DNA of 10,318 bases from Thermoplasmatales archaeon (GTDB lineage Archaea > Thermoplasmatota > E2 > DHVEG-1). Both the position numbers and the translations under genes were made by a program. This document shows, piece by piece, positions 4,479-10,318 of this stretch (the first letter of the stretch is position 1; every line of letters starts with the position of its first letter). Below the pieces are notes generated by a model. It searched no databases. It saw only the letters and a list, made by a program, of their open reading frames with translations, and had not been told where the DNA came from. The stretch spans positions 1 to 10,318 of the forward strand of contig JAGMDE010000072.1 of assembly GCA_023128855.1 (NCBI GenBank), written 5' to 3'.

Positions 4479-7049
4479 TTATAGTCGTAGGAATCGTAGT
4501 AACAACTGATACAGTATTGGATGACTCTCTAGAAGCTTTAAGAATAATGTGTGTATGACTCTGATTCTTGGCGTTGTTAAAGAAACATCTATTATTTCAT
4601 AATCACTATCATCCTCAGTATTTACAACTTTTACCTCACCAGTGTAAACATTATTAAATATATCGATAACTTTGGGTGCAATAACAGATACATTAACTGT
4701 AATTGCTCCATCTTCAGGTGTTAAATCTTCTCCAGAATCTGGCTCAAAAATCCATTGTTTCCCCCAATCAGGATATGATTCAATTTCCCAATCAAGTTCA
4801 GAATTTGGCGCTCCAATATTTTCAACAGTAAAACTACCATATAATGTACTACCAGGATTTACATTATTCCATATAAGGCTTCCATCACATTCCAAATCAG
4901 GTATACGTGGTTTATCTTCGGTTTTAAATGTAAAAGTTGTTTCAGATGTTTTTCCACTACCCTCTGGGTCTATTGCAGTAACATGCCAAGTATAAGTAGT
5001 TGAATATTCTAACGATCCAGTAATCTCACAGGTTTTTGTACCATTATGTTCATTAGTACCACTACTGCTTCCAACATTATGATTTATTTCTATTGTCCAA
5101 TCAAATGCATCACCTTCAGTATCATTGATATTTACAGAAACATATTCTAAATTGATAGGAACACCTGTTGTTCCTTCAGCTGGAACTGGAGAAGAAAAAT
5201 CAGGTGGATGATTTGGCGGTGGATCTTCTGTTGTGAAACTCCAAATATCACCCTCGGTTATCCATCCATGTTCATCTTCTGCAACTATTTTCCAATAATA
5301 TGTTTCACTGTATTCCATTGTACCAGGATTATAATAAGTCTGATCAGTGGTTGCCTCATATTGTGGGGGACTACTTAGGCCAAAATACACATCATAACTA
5401 ACACCATCTCCATCAGGATCACCACCACTCCAACTTAATAGATGATTTACAATTACATCGGGTTCACCATTGTAAGGGTCAGGATTACTTGGTTCATAAG
5501 GGAAGTTATTGATATGAGTTGTGAAACTCCATATAGGGCCCTCATTTGTAGCTCCATGCTCATCTTCTGCAACTATTTTCCAATAATATGTTTCACTGTA
5601 TTGCATGGTCCCAGGATCATAGGTTGTTTCACTTTGACCTGGTGATACTAAAGGAGGATCACTGTTTATACCAAAATAAACATCATACGTCAATGGATCT
5701 CCATCTGGATCACTGCAATCCCAGGATAGATCAGCATTAATATCAACATCTGTTTCACCATCATAAGGGTTAGGATCAGATGGTGTATTCGGAGGTTGAT
5801 TTTCAGGTCCTAGCTTAATTAACCAAGCATCAGTGTATCCAGCACCATAGGATTGTGTATTTCCAACTGTTATATAACCATAATCCGATGTCTGTTGCAC
5901 TGAACGAGCTATATCAGGTTCTACACCACCATAAGTTATATTCCAATTCATATTTCCATTCGAATCTGTCTTTATCAGCCATAAATCACTATTACCAGCG
6001 CCATAAGACCATGTTCTTCCTGCTATGATATACCCATCATCAATTGTCTGTTGAACAGAATGTCCGATATCATCGTTTGAGCTGCCGAATCTCTTTTTCC
6101 AGTCATCAATTCCATTGGAATCTGTCTTTATCAGCCATACATCACTATTATCACCAGTGCCAAAAGATTTTGTTGCTCCGGTCATAATATAACCATCATC
6201 ATTAGTCTGATTGACAGACCATGCATAATCGTTTTCTGAGCCACCAAATGTTCTATCCCATATTATATTTCCATTATAATCCATTTTTATAAGCCAGACA
6301 TCCTCTTTACCAGCGCCCCATGAACGTGTATATCCTGCAACAATATAACTACCATCAGAGGTCTGCTCAACGGAATTACCACGTTCGTCGCTTGAACCAC
6401 CATAGTGTTTTCCCCATTCCATATATCCCATGGAATTTGTCTTAATCAACAATACCTGATTATTTAGACCTGTTATAGCACAAAATCCTGCTATAATGTA
6501 ACCACCATCATTTGTCTGATCAACAGAAATGCCAACATGATTCCATTGACCACTTATCATTCTTTCCCAAGTCAGATTTCCAGTGGTATTTGTCTTTATT
6601 ATCAAAACATTTGTCTTAGTTGTAATCTGTCTATATCCTACTATAATATAGCCACCATCCGTAGTCTGTTGCACGGACATGCCGCAATCAGGATAAGTTG
6701 TATCACCATATGTTTTGTTCCATTCTTCATTTCCATTAGAATCAGTTTTAATCAGCCAAACATCAACACTGCCCGTGCCATAAGACCCGGTTGTTCCCGC
6801 TATAATGTATCCACCGTCAGTCGTCTGCTGCACTGATGCTCCTTCATCCGCACTTGAGCCGCCAAATGTTTCGTTCCATTCTTCTGCTGGAGGTTCACTA
6901 AAAAAATTTACATTTTCAATAATATTATTTTCTAAAACATTTTTTAATTCGACATTCCCACTTATACTTGGTACAATACTTGCTCCAACAAATAGTATAA
7001 TTACTCCTATTACCAGTCCTTTCCTAAAAACATAACTTTTTTTTGTCAT
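4479..7049 (-). CDS. Secreted seven-blade beta-propeller protein with Ig/FN3-like domains
   Basis: This is an 856-residue protein. Residues 1-31 are a signal peptide (RKGLVIGVIILFVGASIVPS, then ISG), so it is exported. Residues 56-413 are seven repeats of about 51-53 residues. Each has Trp near its start, then SVxQTxDGGYIIAG and DVWLIKTDSNGN; the Trps are at 58, 110, 161, 212, 264, 317 and 369. Seven copies fit a closed propeller. Residues 417-514 and 515-612 are two close Ig/FN3-like copies (DPDGD, DVYFG, YYWKIVAEDEHG, WSFTT), and 613-711 is a diverged third. Residues 715-824 form another beta domain. Residues 825-856 are a basic, hydrophobic tail (PRIRV, then FLKLLESHPILYQLLLRFL) with no polar segment after it. 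No catalytic motif is seen, so adhesion, surface scaffold or ligand binding is the likeliest role. The start is supported by GGGAGG 9 bases upstream. Confidence 0.87.
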   Translation of the reverse strand: MTKKSYVFRKGLVIGVIILFVGASIVPSISGNVELKNVLENNIIENVNFFSEPPAEEWNETFGGSSADEGASVQQTTDGGYIIAGTTGSYGTGSVDVWLIKTDSNGNEEWNKTYGDTTYPDCGMSVQQTTDGGYIIVGYRQITTKTNVLIIKTNTTGNLTWERMISGQWNHVGISVDQTNDGGYIIAGFCAITGLNNQVLLIKTNSMGYMEWGKHYGGSSDERGNSVEQTSDGSYIVAGYTRSWGAGKEDVWLIKMDYNGNIIWDRTFGGSENDYAWSVNQTNDDGYIMTGATKSFGTGDNSDVWLIKTDSNGIDDWKKRFGSSNDDIGHSVQQTIDDGYIIAGRTWSYGAGNSDLWLIKTDSNGNMNWNITYGGVEPDIARSVQQTSDYGYITVGNTQSYGAGYTDAWLIKLGPENQPPNTPSDPNPYDGETDVDINADLSWDCSDPDGDPLTYDVYFGINSDPPLVSPGQSETTYDPGTMQYSETYYWKIVAEDEHGATNEGPIWSFTTHINNFPYEPSNPDPYNGEPDVIVNHLLSWSGGDPDGDGVSYDVYFGLSSPPQYEATTDQTYYNPGTMEYSETYYWKIVAEDEHGWITEGDIWSFTTEDPPPNHPPDFSSPVPAEGTTGVPINLEYVSVNINDTEGDAFDWTIEINHNVGSSSGTNEHNGTKTCEITGSLEYSTTYTWHVTAIDPEGSGKTSETTFTFKTEDKPRIPDLECDGSLIWNNVNPGSTLYGSFTVENIGAPNSELDWEIESYPDWGKQWIFEPDSGEDLTPEDGAITVNVSVIAPKVIDIFNNVYTGEVKVVNTEDDSDYEIIDVSLTTPRIRVIHTLFLKLLESHPILYQLLLRFLRL
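5272..5602 (-). repeat. In-frame tandem repeat of Ig/FN3-like domains
   Basis: Bases 5272-5314 and 5560-5602 are identical over 43 bases and lie 288 bases (96 codons) apart. They encode the same YSETYYWKIVAEDEH stretch in two adjacent domains. Such identity within diverged repeats points to recent duplication or conversion between the copies. Confidence 0.8.
5808..6884 (-). repeat. Seven protein-level repeats forming a beta-propeller
   Basis: There are seven repeat units of 51-53 codons (residues 56-413 of the propeller protein), each with the conserved core SVxQTxDxGYIIxG and xDxWLIKxDSNGN. Blades 3 and 7 are the most diverged at the ends. DNA similarity is patchy but strong around the codons for ESNGNxDWK-type turns, for example near 5957 and 6111. 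Confidence 0.85.
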
Positions 7050-7097
7050 ATTCCTATTCCTCCCGCATTATAAAATTAGCAGAATTGTAATATAATA
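7050..7097 (-). repeat. Shared leader, copy 2 (propeller gene)
   Basis: This copy is nearly identical to 4049-4097 and ends at the same landmark, the TATA box. See the peptidase-gene copy. Confidence 0.8.
7059..7097 (-). promoter_or_regulatory. Promoter and ribosome site of the propeller gene
   Basis: On the minus strand the TATA-type element lies at 7085-7097 and GGGAGG at 7059-7064, 9 bases before the ATG. As in the peptidase gene, a transcript start near 7066 would leave a leader of under 20 bases. Confidence 0.55.
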
Positions 7098-7116
7098 AAA
7101 TGATTTAAACTTTTAT

Positions 7117-7140
7117 CCTAACTGTTACACTGATCTCATT
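7117..7140. repeat. Recurrent intergenic motif, copy C
   Basis: This copy matches 1194-1217 at 18 of 24 positions, including the exact ten-base core TTACACTGAT. It lies 68 bases upstream of the propeller-gene start, just beyond its TATA box, where activators or repressors often bind. Confidence 0.4.
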
Positions 7141-7320
7141 TCAAAACAACTAATGGTTTATAACCTTATTTTTCAGCTTAACCAATAAATCACGTAGATC
7201 ATGCTAATAACATCAGCCTTGATAAATACTGCATTGTTTGAAGTATTCTCCCCGGGAAGGGAACACGAATTTACCAGTAAATTTTAAAGGTCAGTAACAA
7301 CTAGAAAAACTTATTTTTCG

Positions 7321-7347
7321 GATGTTTAACATCACAATTGATCAATT
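7321..7347. promoter_or_regulatory. Two adjacent palindromes upstream of the kaiC-like promoter
   Basis: GATGTTTAACATC (7321-7333; 6-base arms around one T) and the perfect 12-base palindrome AATTGATCAATT (7336-7347) are two bases apart. They lie about 30-55 bases upstream of the TATA box. The position suits a dimeric transcription factor, but AT-rich palindromes can arise by chance. Confidence 0.35.
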
Positions 7348-7376
7348 TACTTTTTCAAGACGGTCATGAAAGACTA

Positions 7377-7390
7377 GAAATATTTATAAT
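7377..7390 (+). promoter_or_regulatory. BRE/TATA promoter of the kaiC-like operon
   Basis: GAAATATTTATAAT fits an archaeal purine-rich BRE followed by a TATA box. It predicts a transcript start near 7412 and a leader of about 28 bases that includes the ribosome site AAGGAG at 7425-7430. Confidence 0.55.
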
Positions 7391-7440
7391 AAGACAAATC
7401 ATGTATCTAACAAGTATGAAAAATAAGGAGATATAAGAAG

Positions 7441-8199
7441 ATGGAAGATACAATAAATATACAAGAAGAAAAAAGGGATATGATGAGAGTAAAAACAGGA
7501 ATAAAAGGCTTAGATGAATTTATTGAGGGTGGTTTTCCAAAAGGTAGTTACGTCGTGGTTACAGGAATCCCTGGAAGTGGTAAAAGCATCTTTGGCATGC
7601 AGTTTCTCGTAGAAGGTATGAAAAACAATGAGAAATGTTTGTTTATAACTGTTGAACAATCACCTGATGAAATAGTTTCTCAGGCAATGCAATTTGGCTG
7701 GAATTTCAACCAGTGGGAAAACGAAGGTAAACTAAAAATCGTTTCCCTTGATTCCAAGAAACTCTCTGAGATGAATACATATGATGAATTAAAACAATTG
7801 ATACAGGATAATCATTATGATAGGGTTGTTTTTGATAGTATAACCTCCATTGTTTATTCACCAATTTCTCCATACAGTATTACCGATGGAGCAGATAGAG
7901 GACTACAACCACAGGCATTGATGGAAATGAGTAGAGCAAACGTTGCATCACTCTTTGAAGTAACAAAGCAACACGGAATAACAACACTTGGTATATCTCA
8001 AAAAGTTGAAGGAATGCCAGGAGATACTGTAGATAAGGTTAGTGAATTCAAAGGAGATGGATTAATTATATTAGATTCTGGCGTGGTTGGTAATGCGTTA
8101 AATAGAAATATTCAAGTTAAGAAACTAAGAAAAACAAAAATTGATGGAACTCCCCATACATTTGATTTCACCAATGATGGTATTTCCCTGGCACCATAA
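7441..8199 (+). CDS. KaiC-like single-domain RecA-family ATPase
   Basis: This is a 252-residue cytoplasmic protein with one RecA/KaiC ATPase domain (residues about 15-250); cyanobacterial KaiC has two. The family entry motif is TGIKGLDEFIEGGFPKGS (19-36). Walker A is GIPGSGKS (42-49), and Walker B ends in Asp132 (RVVFDSIT). The catalytic Glu after strand 2 is Glu72 in FITVEQSP, where the usual second Glu is Gln73. A C-terminal KxRKTKIDGTPHTF stretch matches the subunit-interface region typical of KaiC-like proteins. Such archaeal ATPases form hexamers and are thought to act as signalling hubs with sensor partners. Here the partner is probably the V4R-like protein encoded 11 bases downstream. 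The start at 7441 has AAGGAG 10 bases upstream; later Mets at 14 and 15 are less likely. There is no evidence for circadian function, since no KaiA or KaiB is nearby. Confidence 0.9.
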   Translation: MEDTINIQEEKRDMMRVKTGIKGLDEFIEGGFPKGSYVVVTGIPGSGKSIFGMQFLVEGMKNNEKCLFITVEQSPDEIVSQAMQFGWNFNQWENEGKLKIVSLDSKKLSEMNTYDELKQLIQDNHYDRVVFDSITSIVYSPISPYSITDGADRGLQPQALMEMSRANVASLFEVTKQHGITTLGISQKVEGMPGDTVDKVSEFKGDGLIILDSGVVGNALNRNIQVKKLRKTKIDGTPHTFDFTNDGISLAP

Positions 8200-8210
8200 G
8201 ATGTTTTTAC

Positions 8211-9344
8211 ATGCAAGTAAAGGATAGGATTGTTACATGGTTTATTCAACACCTAATAATTCCTCGAAGAGAAATAATTGACAAGCCTGGGTTCATCATT
8301 ACAACTTTTGGTGGATACAATCAAAAAACCTATTTGAGAGATCTCTTTTTTGCAGAGCAGCTGTTCGAAATAATTGAAAGTAAAATCTTTGAAAAATATG
8401 GTGATCAAGGAAAACAGGCTCTTTATTCTGCTGGTAAAAAATTCGGCTATTTATATGCATCACTTTCAAATTTTCCAACGAGAAATGATTGTGCAAAAAA
8501 GGAATTTTTAGACTTTGCATATTATTTAGTGCGATATATGGAGGTAACATATGCAAGACAGGCAGATCATGAGATAATTTTTGATGAAAAATCATTCACT
8601 ATTTCTCTCGATGATTATGTTGTTTGTAGACATAATGGTCTTGGTTATATTATGACTGAGGGCAGTATTACTGGGATTTGGGCGTATTTAATGCAGGATA
8701 AATCAATAGAGGGGGCTCAGATAGAATGTCAGGGGCGAGGTGAGAAAAGATGTGTAGTTATCTGTGCTCCTGAACAAAAATTAAATGAATCTACAGGTAG
8801 CTTTTTCCGTGAAAAAGATTTACCAGAATATAAATTCGATAACGTTTATAAAACAATGAATGAAGTAAGACAAACAAAATATTCTTCCAACTCTTTAAAA
8901 AAATTACTTGATCTTGGATTTTTTGAATACAACGAAGGGATTTTTTCCTATAAAAAAAACAGATTTTTTGGATGTGAGTCTCATATTATTTATTTGTTAG
9001 AAAAGGAGATTACTAAGTTAGAAGATGGTGAACAGATTCTTTTTGATGCATGTTTTGAATATGGAAAAATTTTAAAAGAAACATATGGCGGAGATGATTA
9101 TCAGAAATTTATAATGGATTTTTTTCCTGCACTCGGCTTTGGGGATATACTAGTGATAGATGGAAACAAACTCAGTATCACTGCTATGTATTATCCTTGG
9201 ACAATTTTTTCAGAAACATCAAAATATATAATTTTTAGAGGTATAATGTCTGGAATAGTCTCAAGTTCATTAGGAGAAAAAATCGAGTTTAACAATTTTG
9301 ATACAAATCTAAGTAATTATTTGACAATTACTATAGCTGTATAA
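8211..9344 (+). CDS. Protein with two V4R-like domains
   Basis: This is a 377-residue soluble protein. Residues about 41-186 look like a V4R (4-vinyl reductase-type) domain: an amphipathic helix with GKQALYSAGKKFGYLY (67-82), then GLGYIMTEGSITGIWAYLM and the signature IEGAQIECQGRGEKRCVV, with Cys173 and Cys181. Cys139 and Cys185 lie close by. V4R domains bind small hydrophobic molecules, and the Cys pair is a proposed metal site. Residues about 255-375 repeat the same layout (GEQILFDACFEYGKILKE, then IIFRGIMSGIVSSSLGEKIE) but lack the Cys pair, so this looks like a degenerate second copy. The start at 8211 has no strong ribosome site. With only 11 bases after the kaiC-like stop, translation is probably coupled. 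The likely role is the ligand-sensing partner of the ATPase; the ligand is unknown. Confidence 0.72.
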   Translation: MQVKDRIVTWFIQHLIIPRREIIDKPGFIITTFGGYNQKTYLRDLFFAEQLFEIIESKIFEKYGDQGKQALYSAGKKFGYLYASLSNFPTRNDCAKKEFLDFAYYLVRYMEVTYARQADHEIIFDEKSFTISLDDYVVCRHNGLGYIMTEGSITGIWAYLMQDKSIEGAQIECQGRGEKRCVVICAPEQKLNESTGSFFREKDLPEYKFDNVYKTMNEVRQTKYSSNSLKKLLDLGFFEYNEGIFSYKKNRFFGCESHIIYLLEKEITKLEDGEQILFDACFEYGKILKETYGGDDYQKFIMDFFPALGFGDILVIDGNKLSITAMYYPWTIFSETSKYIIFRGIMSGIVSSSLGEKIEFNNFDTNLSNYLTITIAV

Positions 9345-9365
9345 GATACAATATAAATACATTCA

Positions 9366-10214
9366 TTATGGTGTGAGGATGAGTCCCATATATAAGAGAA
9401 ACGGCCAGAAAATAAATTCTCCGTCTGCAATAATATTTGTAAGAGACTTAATATCAACATTTGTATTTTTAGCCTTTTCAAGATAGTAAAATGTATATAT
9501 ATAAGAAAAAATTAAAAAAATTGAAAATTTAGGGGTGATCTGTAATATTGTCATAAACAAAATAATGAACGTAATGAAATTAAGTATATGAAGAAAAGAT
9601 AAAAATCTTCGTCTCCCAAAGTAAATAGGTAAGGTTATTAGATTTCTTTTTTTATCAATATTTATGTCTTTAATGTCACTAAAACTTGAACTCACCATAA
9701 AACGTAATGAAAATAATACAAAAAGGTTGAACAATATCAAATTTATTGAATAAGAACAATAAAATGCCGTAAAGATTATTAGCAAAGATAATGAAAACGC
9801 TGCATAAAAAGTTTTAAACCCGATTATCTTAGATGTTATTTTTTTAAATAGCGTTGTGAATAATAAACCAAGTAATAACAATAATCCACCAAAAATGAGA
9901 CTGAAATAATTTCCAAAGTAGAACAACATTGCAAGGAATCCAACTCCATAAATAAATGTAAGCAGGGGAAGATACTTATGATATATGTTAAGATGATTTG
10001 TCCTCTCTGAGTTATATAACGCATCAATTTTAATTTCTTTAAAATGATTATAATTAAAGATACATTGAATGAGTAAATACACTATTAACAAAAACTCCCA
10101 TTTTATTTTTACATCGAGGAGAATCATTGTTGAAAAAGCAATAGACGAGGCACTAATCGAAAACCAATGTCCCCCATAAACAAATTCATTCCAAATGAAT
10201 TCAAATTTTTTCAT
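9366..10214 (-). CDS. UbiA-family membrane prenyltransferase
   Basis: This is a 282-residue integral membrane protein with about eight or nine hydrophobic segments, the usual size and layout for UbiA enzymes, which attach isoprenoid chains to aromatic or other acceptors. The second Asp-rich motif is intact: DIKDINIDKKRNLITLPIYFG, with Asp180, Asp183 and Asp187. The first motif, usually NDxxDxxxD, is altered to NYNHFKEIKID (54-64) and is followed by ALYNSER. This matches a diverged UbiA subgroup rather than the classic form, so the substrate cannot be named. There is no ribosome site at the start; a TATA element about 32 bases upstream suggests a nearly leaderless transcript. The gene converges on the V4R gene with a 21-base gap and is extremely AT-rich. 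Lipid, quinone or carotenoid synthesis are all possible. Neighbours give no further clue. Confidence 0.78.
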   Translation of the reverse strand: MKKFEFIWNEFVYGGHWFSISASSIAFSTMILLDVKIKWEFLLIVYLLIQCIFNYNHFKEIKIDALYNSERTNHLNIYHKYLPLLTFIYGVGFLAMLFYFGNYFSLIFGGLLLLLGLLFTTLFKKITSKIIGFKTFYAAFSLSLLIIFTAFYCSYSINLILFNLFVLFSLRFMVSSSFSDIKDINIDKKRNLITLPIYFGRRRFLSFLHILNFITFIILFMTILQITPKFSIFLIFSYIYTFYYLEKAKNTNVDIKSLTNIIADGEFIFWPFLLYMGLILTP

Positions 10215-10237
10215 CCATATATTAATCTAAATTGATT

Positions 10238-10251
10238 ATTTAAAATATATT
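10238..10251 (-). promoter_or_regulatory. TATA-type promoter of the prenyltransferase gene
   Basis: On the minus strand ATATATTTTA (10241-10250) is centred about 32 bases before the ATG at 10214. Archaeal spacing places the transcript start within about 5 bases of the ATG, which agrees with the missing Shine-Dalgarno site. Confidence 0.4.
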
Positions 10252-10318
10252 ATTTTTATCTAAATATTAAATAGGATTTAAAGATGATTTAAATTAGTGT
10301 TATCAAGGATTGACCGCC

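Larger units (their letters stand above)
7098..7376. other. Divergent intergenic control region
   Basis: This is the gene-free DNA between the propeller gene (minus) and the kaiC-like gene (plus). It carries motif copy C (7117-7140), then sequence with no recognised element, then two palindromes (7321-7333 and 7336-7347) ahead of the plus-strand TATA box. No RNA gene is recognisable. Confidence 0.5.

Noticed and set aside
6537..6836. Plus-strand frames of about 100 codons opposite the propeller repeats
   Set aside because: The repetitive coding strand creates long open antisense frames. Their translations are Ile- and Cys-rich without domain or start signals.
7155..7165. GGTT-TAT-AACC inverted repeat in the divergent gap
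   Set aside because: The arms are only four bases; too short to call a site without conservation data.
8299..8595. Antisense frame of 98 codons inside the V4R gene
   Set aside because: It has no ribosome site or recognisable domain and lies opposite a well-supported domain; it is a shadow frame.
9836..10027. Alternative minus-strand frame of 63 codons inside the prenyltransferase gene
   Set aside because: It is an out-of-frame read through membrane-segment codons. The main frame keeps UbiA motifs on both sides of it.

Overview
The window most likely comes from an archaeal chromosome, probably a Thermoplasmata-like euryarchaeon, with a low G+C content. The evidence is a single-domain KaiC-like ATPase paired with a V4R-domain protein, AT-rich TATA-type promoters 20-40 bases ahead of starts, Shine-Dalgarno sites reading GGAGG, T-tract terminators, and secreted proteins built from a propeller and Ig/FN3-like modules. 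The phylum-level placement is an inference from protein style. No rRNA, tRNA, transposase or CRISPR array is visible.

Layout. Bases 1-1044 (minus strand) hold a two-gene unit: a small exported lipoprotein, then 26 bases later a cytoplasmic zinc-ribbon protein. The zinc-ribbon frame breaks at a run of eight C and reopens in another frame to the window edge. Bases 1241-4048 (minus) encode a 935-residue secreted protein with a C39-like cysteine peptidase domain between adhesive modules. Bases 4479-7049 (minus) encode an 856-residue secreted protein: a seven-blade beta-propeller, three Ig/FN3-like domains, a further beta domain and an unusual hydrophobic tail. These two large genes have nearly identical 48-base leaders (TATA box to Shine-Dalgarno). 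A degenerate 24-27 base motif recurs in the gaps upstream of all three exported-protein genes. Together these suggest co-regulated extracellular functions such as peptide breakdown and surface adhesion.

Bases 7441-9344 (plus) form a tight two-gene operon, a KaiC-like ATPase and a protein with two V4R-like domains, with an 11-base gap. This looks like a small-molecule or metal-sensing signalling module. It starts divergently from the propeller gene across a 391-base gap that contains two palindromes ahead of the kaiC-like TATA box. Bases 9366-10214 (minus) converge on it and encode a UbiA-family membrane prenyltransferase with an altered first Asp-rich motif, probably read from a nearly leaderless transcript.

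The points most worth a second look are the KaiC/V4R pair, the poly-C frameshift, the shared leaders and intergenic motif of the exported-protein genes, the evenly spaced Cys insertion beside the peptidase active-site His, and the C-terminal tail of the propeller protein.
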